The translations under genes were made by a program, and so were the position numbers. The notes beneath the pieces were generated by a model. That model did no database searches. It was not told the DNA's origin and saw only the letters and a program-made list of their open reading frames with translations. 51,127 bases of DNA from Deltaproteobacteria bacterium UBA2409 (GTDB lineage Bacteria; Bdellovibrionota_C; UBA2361; DDRT01): contig DDRT01000004.1 of NCBI GenBank assembly GCA_002343185.1, forward strand, positions 62,535 through 113,661. The letters are read 5' to 3'. Positions 41,747 through 48,857 of the stretch are shown in pieces; position 1 is the stretch's first letter, and each line of letters opens with the position of its first letter.

Positions 41747-42348
41747 AGCCACCCTTTCTTGCGCTCAATGGCAGCATGTTGAAGCGCTAAAATACTGAGT
41801 GGATCATTATCGAGTGCAGCATCCATGCCTGCAATTCCCGGCGTTTGTAAAGATTCGGGTAGCACGATTACAGTCATCTGACCTGATTCGAGCGCCCCAA
41901 ACCGAATTGAGCCTTGGGTTCCAATGCCAATTCCCTGGTGCCATTCAACTCGGAGTGAAGCATAGTCAACCATCAATTTCGTATCGAGATCCGAAATGTC
42001 TGATGTCAATACTCCAGATTTTTGGTTCTGCACTAAGGGAGTACGCCATAGACGAACGATCTGCCATTCGCTACTTTCACCGAATCGAAGCATGCAAACT
42101 TTGGCTACATTTCGACACAAATCTTGGAAATCAGTTATATGAAGAGCACTATTTAAAAATTGTTCGCGGTTTAGCGGCAGCCCCATTTCCTTAGCTGCAG
42201 CATAAGCAGCCTCCAAGGTTCTCTCCGAATTTAACGCATTAGGGTTCAAACTAGTGGCAGCGTCAGCTGCGAGCCGCATACCTTCTAAGGGTGTAATACG
42301 AGTGTGTCCAAAATTTGTATTCGTTGGAACTGTTGTAATCATATTCAT
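41698..42348 (-). CDS. Cassette-encoded hypothetical protein (216 aa)
   Basis: A soluble protein with a helical N-terminal half (TSLNPNALNSERTLEAAYAA, AKEMGLPLNREQFLNSALHI) and a strand-rich middle (EWQIVRLWRT, SIRFGALESGQMTVIVLPES). No family was recognised. It ends NNRIQQSDKSPADS, which is encoded by the attC itself. The start codon is 8 nt after the GTTAGGT core, with no Shine-Dalgarno, as in many cassettes. Codon choice looks less AT-rich than the neighbours. Function unknown. Confidence 0.72.
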   Translation of the reverse strand: MNMITTVPTNTNFGHTRITPLEGMRLAADAATSLNPNALNSERTLEAAYAAAKEMGLPLNREQFLNSALHITDFQDLCRNVAKVCMLRFGESSEWQIVRLWRTPLVQNQKSGVLTSDISDLDTKLMVDYASLRVEWHQGIGIGTQGSIRFGALESGQMTVIVLPESLQTPGIAGMDAALDNDPLSILALQHAAIERKKGWLPNNRIQQSDKSPADS

Positions 42349-42355
42349 ATTGGCT

Positions 42356-42503
42356 ACCTAACGGGGCGGCGGCATTACCGGACGACCCCCTAGGAAATAT
42401 ACCATAATCCCACCGTTACTCTAGTGGGGGGTTGTTCCGGTAAATGCCGTTGTTCGGCGCGCGCGTAGCGCCGACGAACAACAATGCCGCCGCCCCGTTC
42501 GGC
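42356..42503 (-). other. Long attC-like site of noncoding cassette C
   Basis: 148 bp between GCCGAAC (42503-42497) and GTTAGGT (42362-42356). Outer arms GGGGCGGCGGCATT / AATGCCGCCGCCCC are perfectly complementary (42363-42376 and 42483-42496). Inside are two more hairpins: ACCGGACGACCCCC / GGGGGGTTGTTCCGGT and GTTGTTCGGCGC / GCGCCGACGAACAAC. Together they allow a three-way branched fold. It is nearly identical in the core to 43424-43549. Confidence 0.6.
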
Positions 42504-42641
42504 GTCGCGGGTACATGCCTGGCTCCTGCACTGCAATTTTAAGCGCGAGCGCATAATAAGCATTCCATTGACATTTATTGAATTTATAAGAGACTGCGCG
42601 CCTCAAACGATTAACTAGGAGGCGCGAGCGCGACGCCGAAC
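42498..42641 (-). other. Apparently noncoding cassette C
   Basis: About 144 bp bounded by GTTCGGC (minus strand 42641-42635) and GCCGAAC (42503-42497), extended to complementary GTTCGGCGTCGCG arms. It contains only a weak TTG-start reading frame (42606 running into the attC at 42421; starts MRRAVSYKFNKCQ), with Arg-rich, palindrome-derived sequence at the end. Noncoding cassettes are known in integrons and may carry promoters or RNAs. Confidence 0.5.
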
Positions 42642-42690
42642 GTATTAAATGAGCCGCGGCTATGCCGTCGGCTCGATTTGATTGTTAACT
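42635..42690 (-). other. attC site of cassette B
   Basis: A 56-bp site with AGTTAAC (42689-42683) as the left core and GTTCGGC (42641-42635) as the right core. AAAT-C-GAGCC pairs with GGCTC-ATTT, leaving one extrahelical C at the same place as in attC-D; CGGC-ATA-GCCG forms the tip. The last residues of the 249-residue ORF (NNQIEPTA) and its stop lie inside the site. Confidence 0.82.
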
Positions 42691-43409
42691 CGCTTTGCCG
42701 CAGTAAGTTTCACTTTTACTCCCTGGGGTCCTTTAAGTATTATATTACCATCTTTAAGATGTTTAATTTCAGCAAATAAATTTTCAACTTCTTCCTTTTC
42801 ACTTGGCACATTTATATCAGCTTTTTTTATCAAGCTTTCAATTGTTTCATAAAGCTGATTTACCACTTCAGCGTAATGTTCCTTTATGCCTAATTCAAAA
42901 TCGAAAGTTTCAAATTGATTATTGGAATTATTAATATACTGACAACTTAACCCACTCATCGAGAACTGAACGGGGGCATATGATCCTGAACGATCACGCA
43001 TATTAATAGAATGAGCTCCAAGTCTTTTTCTTATTTCTCTAATGCGCAATTTGCTAAACCTATTGATCGAATCATTAATTTTATTATGAGTAGATAAACT
43101 CCAAATCTCAGAAATAGTTTCTTGCTGTAGATAAACAGCATTCAAAATCCCATATAAGCGAAGATAGGCTTCACCAAGGTCTCTGTATTTAGTTGGCCCA
43201 TCCAGCCCAAATTTCAAAAAATGTTCGATAGCCGATGTCGTGTCATCGATCAAATCAAATGCTGAAATAATTTTGTGCCAGCCATCTTCGTTTGAAATTC
43301 CTAGCTTAATGGCACACTCTGATTGTTCAGCTGACCATGCTACCCGCCGGATTAAAAGGCCGATTAGTTCTCTGCATTTATAAATTAATGTGACTGTATC
43401 AGCGTTCAT
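42660..43409 (-). CDS. Cassette-encoded hypothetical protein (249 aa)
   Basis: A mostly helical soluble protein (CRELIGLLIRRVAWSAEQ; DDTTSAIEHFLKFGLDG; RFSKLRIREIRKRLGAHSIN). The KLRIREIRKRLGAH segment followed by NMRDRSG may mark a basic nucleic-acid or ligand site, but no family was recognised. It ends AKRVNNQIEPTA, with the tail read from its attC. The ATG is about 8 nt after the GTTAACT core with no Shine-Dalgarno. It is more AT-rich than the other two cassette genes, implying a different source. Confidence 0.72.
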   Translation of the reverse strand: MNADTVTLIYKCRELIGLLIRRVAWSAEQSECAIKLGISNEDGWHKIISAFDLIDDTTSAIEHFLKFGLDGPTKYRDLGEAYLRLYGILNAVYLQQETISEIWSLSTHNKINDSINRFSKLRIREIRKRLGAHSINMRDRSGSYAPVQFSMSGLSCQYINNSNNQFETFDFELGIKEHYAEVVNQLYETIESLIKKADINVPSEKEEVENLFAEIKHLKDGNIILKGPQGVKVKLTAAKRVNNQIEPTA

Positions 43410-43416
43410 TTTAGCG

Positions 43417-43582
43417 AGTTAACGGGGCGGCGGCATTACCGGACGACCCCCTAGGAAATATACCATAATTCCACCGTTACTCTAGTGGGGGGTTGTTCCG
43501 GTAAATGCCGTTGTTCGGCGCGCGTAGCGCCGACGAACAACAATGCCGCGCACCCGCTGTACGCTCGGCTTGATTGTTAGGC
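43417..43582 (-). other. Long attC-like site of cassette A
   Basis: 166 bp between GCCTAAC (43582-43576) and the GTTAACT-like core (43423-43417). The core 43424-43549 repeats 42363-42488 almost base for base (one C/T change and a 2-bp difference in the GCGCG run). The arm next to GCCTAAC differs (AATCAAGCCGAGCGTACAGC), so the outer stem is partly lost. It could be a hybrid site formed by recombination between cassettes. Confidence 0.55.
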
Positions 43583-43586
43583 GGCA

Positions 43587-44312
43587 TCATTGATATTTAC
43601 GCAATTTAAAAGCACGCACATCTGCGCCGTTAAGTTCGAAAAACTCAGTATTGCGAACTCGTTTATCGGAAAACCGGTAGTGCCAATACGCTTCTATTCC
43701 TGATGGATCATCTGTCGGAATAGTATGTACTTGATGCGTCTCATCTGGAAGTTCTAAGCGAACCTCGCGATAACGTCGAGACGGATCATTTGATTTTCCA
43801 ATTTTGTACCGTCGTCCAGAGCGAAGTAAATAGACATAGCCTCGTACCCTTTCGACGGTTTCAGCATCACTGATATTTTTGTCGGCAATACCAAATTGTT
43901 CGGCGACAATTTGAGCCGCGTTTGCATAACGCTTATCATTTTCACCCAAAGACTTGATTAGCCTTGCAAGCTCTCCACTTTTCTTTAGAGGTCTAATTAC
44001 TGCAATGCTGGGGAAAGAGCTATCTCGTTTTTTCTCTCGCCTGAGGTCATCTTCTTTTGGCCAGCAGCCTTCCCTGACAATAAGTTTTGCGACCGCAGTG
44101 GCAACAACCATGGGTGGTGTACGGGGAGTTCCAAAATTACGAGTCCGCAACCCTAATTCAGTAAGCAAATTATTCCAACCTCTGAACCACTCTTGTCCAC
44201 GAAGCCATTGAGCAGTAATTCCTGATTCCTCGATAAATACATCGAAGCTGACATGTCCACCGCGTTCTTCTGCAAGCGCTTTGATCTTTTTAATTATGGC
44301 TTCTTTGTTCAT
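43587..44312 (-). CDS. Cassette-encoded GIY-YIG/MUG113-type protein
   Basis: A 241-residue protein. The C-terminal part from about residue 150 is a GIY-YIG-like domain of the T5orf172/MUG113 type: VRGYVYLLRSGRRYKIGKSN, DPSRRYREV, an Arg-containing helix and EAYWHYRFSDKRVRNTEFF. The N-terminal 140 residues are helical, with repeated HTH-like units (HVSFDVFIEESGITAQWLRG; REGCWPKEDDLRREKKR). It probably binds or nicks DNA, possibly in defence. The ATG is 8 nt after GTTAGGC. It is the first cassette in the array. Confidence 0.82.
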   Translation of the reverse strand: MNKEAIIKKIKALAEERGGHVSFDVFIEESGITAQWLRGQEWFRGWNNLLTELGLRTRNFGTPRTPPMVVATAVAKLIVREGCWPKEDDLRREKKRDSSFPSIAVIRPLKKSGELARLIKSLGENDKRYANAAQIVAEQFGIADKNISDAETVERVRGYVYLLRSGRRYKIGKSNDPSRRYREVRLELPDETHQVHTIPTDDPSGIEAYWHYRFSDKRVRNTEFFELNGADVRAFKLRKYQ

Positions 44313-44389
44313 AAGAGCTGCCTAACGTTTAAAGCGAGCGAATCTCGGAGCCTTGCCCTAATCAAGAATCACCTTAAATTTAGACGGAG

Positions 44390-44421
44390 TTTCCTTTGGA
44401 GGCAACCTCTTTAAAAGGAAA
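44390..44421. other. Hairpin upstream of the cassette array
   Basis: TTTCCTTT and AAAGGAAA enclose GGAGG-CAA-CCTC. It sits between metH and the first cassette (44327-44433), where an attI or degraded attC would be expected; no clear core site other than GTTAGGC (44326-44320) is seen. There is no T-run on the minus strand. Confidence 0.4.
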
Positions 44422-44433
44422 AAGTGAGCAGTA

Positions 44434-44491
44434 AGGTCAGGCTTCCTCCTCCGCTGAAGCTACGGAGGACAAGAAAGCCAGACCAGGCATA
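44434..44491. repeat. GGTCAGG-family repeat, copy at metH 3' end
   Basis: GGTCAGGCTTCCTCCTCCGC followed by TGAAGCTACGGAGGACAAGA and AAGCCAGACC. It forms a hairpin (GGTC-A-GGCTT / AAGCC-A-GACC with inner CCTCC/GGAGG). It matches 3928-3970 downstream of rpoD almost exactly. It lies 5 bp beyond the metH stop. Confidence 0.7.
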
Positions 44492-44496
44492 GATCA

Positions 44497-47400
44497 TCAA
44501 TCCAAATATCCCAAATTTGGCGCAAGCCATCTTTCTACTTCTTCTACCGCCATCCCTTTTCTTTTTGCATAGTCTTCAACCTGATCTTTTGCGATCTTAC
44601 CAAGCCCAAAATACTGAGACTCAGGATGAGCAAAATAATACCCACAAACTGATGCTGCAGGTCTCATTGCAAGTGATTCAGTTAAAGATACTCCTATATT
44701 CTTTTCAGGTTGTAGAAGGTTAAATAATTTCAATTTCTCAGTATGATCTGGACAGGCTGGGTAACCTGGAGCGGGTCTAATTCCAAGATAATCTTCATCT
44801 ATAAGTTCTTTATTAGTTTTTCTCTCGCGAAAATCGTATCCCCAAATCTCCCTTCTTACTTTTTGATGTAAAGCTTCGGCAAAAGCTTCGGCGAGCCTAT
44901 CAGCCAGTGCTTTTAAAAGAATAGAGTTATAGTCATCAAGATTTTTTTCATAACTGTGCGCTAGTTCTTCAACGCCAATACCAGCAGTTACAACAAAAGC
45001 ACCTATATAATCTGTTGTTTGAACAAAATCAGCTAAAGAAACATTACTTTGACCTTTTCCTTTCTCTGCTTGTTGGCGCAGAAAATTTAAAGTGCAAAGA
45101 GTCTCGCTTCTTTTTTCAGCGCTATATACTTCAACATCATCATCACCCACTCTACTTGCAGGAAATATCCCTACCACCCCTTTTGCCTTAATAGACCTGC
45201 GCTCACTTAACAACTTAAGGGTAATCTTAGCATCTTCATAAAGCTTTCTTGCCTCCTTTCCGATTCTCGGATTGGATAAGATCTCTGGATAAACACCTTT
45301 TAACTCCCAGGCCATAAAAAATGGTGTCCAATCGATAAACTCCGTTAGTGATTCAATCGGATAATCATCAAAAACAGTAAGTCCTAAAGATTTTGGGGTT
45401 TTTGGCTCAACTTCTCTAACTATCCTCTTATTTTTTCGAGCTTCCTGAATACTTACATACTTTCTTGTGCTCGCTCTTCCTTTAAATTCGTCTCTGATAG
45501 CTGCATATTCACTTTTTAGACTATCACCTGTTAGCAATTTAGATACTGCCGGCACAGCTCTTGATGCATCAGTAACATGCACTACGGCGCTACTATACTC
45601 AGGGTCGATTTTGATAGCGGTATGTTTTTTAGATGTTGTAGCCCCTCCAATTAAAAGTGGGAGAGTTAATTTTCGCCGCTCCATCTCCTTAGCGACTGAA
45701 ACCATCTCATCTAAAGACGGAGTTATTAGCCCACTTAATCCAACGATATCAGCCCCCCACTTTAGCGCTTCATCAAGAATTACATCTTGATGTATCATTA
45801 CACCTAAATCTTTAATCTCGTAACCGTTACATCCAAGAACTACACCTACTATGTTTTTTCCGATGTCGTGAACATCTCCCTTGACAGTAGCAAGGAGTAC
45901 TTTCCCGACACTCTCGCCCGCCTTCTTCTCCTCTTCGATGTAAGGTGTAAGATGTGCAACTGCTCTTTTCATTACCCTTGCAGACTTTACAACCTGAGGA
46001 AGAAACATCTTCCCTTCCTGAAAAAGGTCTCCAACTACTTTCATTCCAGCCATTAGTGGGCCTTCAATTACATCAAGTGGTCGCTTGCTTTGGGTTCTTG
46101 CCTCTTCTGCATCTGCTTCAATAAAAGCATCGATCCCCCTAATTAATGAGAATTTGAGTCTTTCAAAAACTGATTCTTCTCTCCACTTAAGCTGGTCTTC
46201 AACTTTTTCTGTTGTTACACCTTTATAGCTCTCAGCAAGAGTTACTAATCGCTCTGTTGCATCAGGTCGTCTATCAAAAAGAACATCCTCAACATGCTCT
46301 TTGAGCACTGGGTCAATTTCGCTTGGTAGAGCACCAGCATTTACTATGCCCATATCAAGACCAGAGGCGATTGCATGATATAAAAAGACAGAGTGTATGG
46401 CCTGTCTTACAAACTCATTTCCTCTAAAAGAAAATGAAACGTTACTCACTCCTCCTGAAACTTTTGCATATGGAAGATGCTCCTTAATCCACTTTGTCGC
46501 CTCAAAGAACGCTTTTGCATAACTATTATGTTCATCAATGCCAGTTGCGACGGTAAGAATATTTGGATCAAAAATTATATCTTCTGGCGGGAACCCTACT
46601 TCATCTACTAAAATCTTATAAGCTCTCTCACAAACTTCAATTTTTCGCTTAAATGTATCTGCCTGACCTCTTTCATCAAAAGCCATGACAACAACAGCAG
46701 CTCCATAACTATGAACAAGTTTTGCCAATCTTTTAAACTCTGCTTCTCCCTCTTTGAGGCTTATCGAATTAACAATTCCTTTACCCTGCAAGCACTGAAG
46801 GCCTTTTTCGATTACACTCCACTTAGAGCTATCAACCATTGTAGGTACTTTTGAGATCTCTGGCTCCGAGCTCATTAGGTTTACAAGTTTTGTCATCAGG
46901 TTTTCTGAATCAAGAAGCCCTTCATCTAGATTTATATCTATAACCTGCGCACCTAAATTTACCTGCTCTCTGGCTATGTCGATCGCCTCAGAAAATTTCT
47001 CCTCTTTAATTAGCTTTGCAAACTTTTTTGATCCTGTAACATTCGTTCTCTCTCCGATGTTAACAAAGTTAGTAAGGGAATTAATGTAAAGTGGCTCAAG
47101 CCCTGATAGATGAAGTCCTGGTCGTCTTTCAGGGATTTTTCTTGGAGTTCTACTTTTTACCTCCTTCGCTAAAAGCTCAATATGTTTAGGAGTTGTTCCA
47201 CAGCAACCTCCAATAAGGTTAACTAGACCTTTATCAAGAAATATTTTTGCATTTCTCAAAAATTGTTCAGGAGTTTCGTCGTATTCCCCAAATTCATTTG
47301 GAAGTCCCGCATTAGGATAAGCACTAACAAAAAAAGGAGTTGCCGAACTGAGCTCATCAAGAAATGGAATCATCTGTTCCCCTCCAAGTGCACAGTTTAG

Positions 47401-48084
47401 CCCCACCCCTAAAAGATTAGGTGCATGAGAAACTGAGATTGAAAACGCAGTTGGGGTTTGACCAGATAGAGTTCTGCCTGAATTATCTGTGATTGTTCCA
47501 GAAATAATGAGAGGCAACGGTGCTCCAAGAGCTTCATATGCAAAAATAGCAGCCTTTGCGTTAAGAGTATCAAATACTGTCTCAATTAGAATTAGATCAA
47601 CTCCCCCATCTATTAATCCTCTAAGCTGCTCTCCATAGACCGATACTAACTCTTCAAAGGTTACAGCTCTTTTTGAGGGATCACTCACATCAGGAGAAAG
47701 AGAGGCAGTTCTATTTGTAGGCCCAACAGCGCCAGCAACAAATCGGTTCTTAAACTCACTGGTAGTCTCTTTAGCAATGATTGCAGCTTTTTTGTTTAAT
47801 TCATAAACGATCCCTTCAAGCCCATAATCAGCTTGTGATAATCGATTTGCATTGAAGGTGTTTGTTTCAATTATATCGGCACCAGCAATAAGATATTGCC
47901 TATGTATCTCTTTAATAGCCTCAGGCTTTGAAAGACATAATAGATCATTATTTCCAAATAGAGCCTTTGGATGATTTTTTAGATTACTAGGACGAAAATC
48001 ATCCTCTCCAAGTGCTAGCGCCTGGATCATAGTTCCCATAGCCCCGTCCAGGACTAAAATTCGCTCTTGAAGTAGATTTTTCAT
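44497..48084 (-). CDS. metH: Cobalamin-dependent methionine synthase
   Basis: A full-length enzyme of 1195 residues with all four modules. The Hcy-binding N-terminus has LDGAMGTMIQ and the zinc motif GGCCGTTPKHI. The pterin-binding module has NIGERTNVTGSKKFAKLI. The cobalamin module contains VKGDVHDIGKNIVG with the lower axial His. The C-terminal activation domain has YDFRERKTNKELIDEDYLGI and RPAPGYPACPDH. Its ATG overlaps the ABC-2 permease gene by 4 bp. No cobalamin riboswitch was recognised, and none would be expected inside an operon. Confidence 0.97.
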   Translation of the reverse strand: MKNLLQERILVLDGAMGTMIQALALGEDDFRPSNLKNHPKALFGNNDLLCLSKPEAIKEIHRQYLIAGADIIETNTFNANRLSQADYGLEGIVYELNKKAAIIAKETTSEFKNRFVAGAVGPTNRTASLSPDVSDPSKRAVTFEELVSVYGEQLRGLIDGGVDLILIETVFDTLNAKAAIFAYEALGAPLPLIISGTITDNSGRTLSGQTPTAFSISVSHAPNLLGVGLNCALGGEQMIPFLDELSSATPFFVSAYPNAGLPNEFGEYDETPEQFLRNAKIFLDKGLVNLIGGCCGTTPKHIELLAKEVKSRTPRKIPERRPGLHLSGLEPLYINSLTNFVNIGERTNVTGSKKFAKLIKEEKFSEAIDIAREQVNLGAQVIDINLDEGLLDSENLMTKLVNLMSSEPEISKVPTMVDSSKWSVIEKGLQCLQGKGIVNSISLKEGEAEFKRLAKLVHSYGAAVVVMAFDERGQADTFKRKIEVCERAYKILVDEVGFPPEDIIFDPNILTVATGIDEHNSYAKAFFEATKWIKEHLPYAKVSGGVSNVSFSFRGNEFVRQAIHSVFLYHAIASGLDMGIVNAGALPSEIDPVLKEHVEDVLFDRRPDATERLVTLAESYKGVTTEKVEDQLKWREESVFERLKFSLIRGIDAFIEADAEEARTQSKRPLDVIEGPLMAGMKVVGDLFQEGKMFLPQVVKSARVMKRAVAHLTPYIEEEKKAGESVGKVLLATVKGDVHDIGKNIVGVVLGCNGYEIKDLGVMIHQDVILDEALKWGADIVGLSGLITPSLDEMVSVAKEMERRKLTLPLLIGGATTSKKHTAIKIDPEYSSAVVHVTDASRAVPAVSKLLTGDSLKSEYAAIRDEFKGRASTRKYVSIQEARKNKRIVREVEPKTPKSLGLTVFDDYPIESLTEFIDWTPFFMAWELKGVYPEILSNPRIGKEARKLYEDAKITLKLLSERRSIKAKGVVGIFPASRVGDDDVEVYSAEKRSETLCTLNFLRQQAEKGKGQSNVSLADFVQTTDYIGAFVVTAGIGVEELAHSYEKNLDDYNSILLKALADRLAEAFAEALHQKVRREIWGYDFRERKTNKELIDEDYLGIRPAPGYPACPDHTEKLKLFNLLQPEKNIGVSLTESLAMRPAASVCGYYFAHPESQYFGLGKIAKDQVEDYAKRKGMAVEEVERWLAPNLGYLD

Positions 48085-48854
48085 AGATATTCAGCGAACC
48101 TCTCTCGTCCCCGCCCGAATAGAGTAAATCCAAAAAAAACAGCTATGAGACTCCACAATGAAACAGAATAGATTGCTGAATCAACATATGAATAATCACC
48201 AAACAAGACTGCATGGTAAAGTATGGTCAAGGCAGAGAAAGGATTAAATATAAAAAGATTAAGATACTGCTCTGGTACCATTGATAGCGGATAAAGAATT
48301 GGGCTTAGAAAAAATAGAATGGTAATTACACTACCTACAAGATGCTGAACATCTCTAAATCTTACATTTAAAGATGACAGCCCTAAAGTCAAACCAAAAA
48401 GAAAAAACCCATGAAAGAGCACAAGGAGCGGAAAGTACAAAATTGCGATCGGCAGACTCTTTCCCCAAAAAAATGAGAACAAAATAAAAAGTGGTAGGGT
48501 TAAAATAAAATGAATTCCTGAGGTGATTACACTTGCAAGTACGAGGATATGAGCTGGAAATAATGATTTAGTTACTAAATGACCACTTGAAGTGATAGCA
48601 CTAGTTCCTTCAGTGAGAGCGCTGGTCGTCCACATCCAAGGCAAAAGCCCTGAAAAAAGATAGAGCGAATAAAACTCCATTGAACCAACTCTGGTAAAAT
48701 GTTGAAAAACAATGGTGTAGACGATCATCAGAACCAACGGATTTAAAAATGACCACACAAATCCTAAAATGCTCCCCCTGTACCTAGCAGCAAGCTGGCG
48801 TTCTACTAATGCACTTAACAGCGAAGTATGAGAAAAAATCTCTTTAACTATCAC
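48081..48854 (-). CDS. ABC-2-type polysaccharide export permease (Wzm-like)
   Basis: A 257-residue membrane protein with six predicted TM helices. The N-terminal signature VERQLAARYRGSILGFVWSFLNPL is typical of Wzm/KpsM/TagG permeases, followed by the conserved LNVRFRDVQHLV. It would export a lipid-linked glycan. The ATPase partner (Wzt/KpsT) is not in this operon; metH follows instead, with a 4-bp overlap. The 470-residue gene ends 3 bp before its start. Confidence 0.9.
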   Translation of the reverse strand: MIVKEIFSHTSLLSALVERQLAARYRGSILGFVWSFLNPLVLMIVYTIVFQHFTRVGSMEFYSLYLFSGLLPWMWTTSALTEGTSAITSSGHLVTKSLFPAHILVLASVITSGIHFILTLPLFILFSFFWGKSLPIAILYFPLLVLFHGFFLFGLTLGLSSLNVRFRDVQHLVGSVITILFFLSPILYPLSMVPEQYLNLFIFNPFSALTILYHAVLFGDYSYVDSAIYSVSLWSLIAVFFGFTLFGRGRERFAEYL

Positions 48855-48857
48855 AAC

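Larger units (their letters stand above)
41690..44326 (-). mobile_element. Integron gene-cassette array without integrase (CALIN)
   Basis: Four units, all read on the minus strand, each bounded by a GTTRRRY-like 5' core and the complementary RYYYAAC-like 3' core: GIY-YIG gene (43587-44312), 249-residue ORF (42660-43409), a noncoding unit (about 42498-42641) and a 216-residue ORF (41698-42348). Each 5' core pairs with its own 3' core (GTTAGGC/GCCTAAC, GTTAACT/AGTTAAC, GTTCGGC/GCCGAAC, GTTAGGT/ACCTAAC), as expected of cassettes excised and inserted as circles. No intI is in the window. Confidence 0.8.

Noticed and set aside
42421..42606. 61-residue minus-strand ORF in cassette C
   Set aside because: TTG start without a Shine-Dalgarno, and its C-terminal half is translated from the palindromic attC-like core, so coding is not supported; kept only as a note in the noncoding cassette entry.
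44327..44433. attI or further attC site upstream of the first cassette
   Set aside because: Only the GTTAGGC core (44326-44320) is convincing; no paired R''-like core with complementary arms was found in this stretch.
48081..48100. Cobalamin riboswitch before metH
   Set aside because: metH overlaps the upstream gene by 4 bp, so there is no leader in which a riboswitch could lie.
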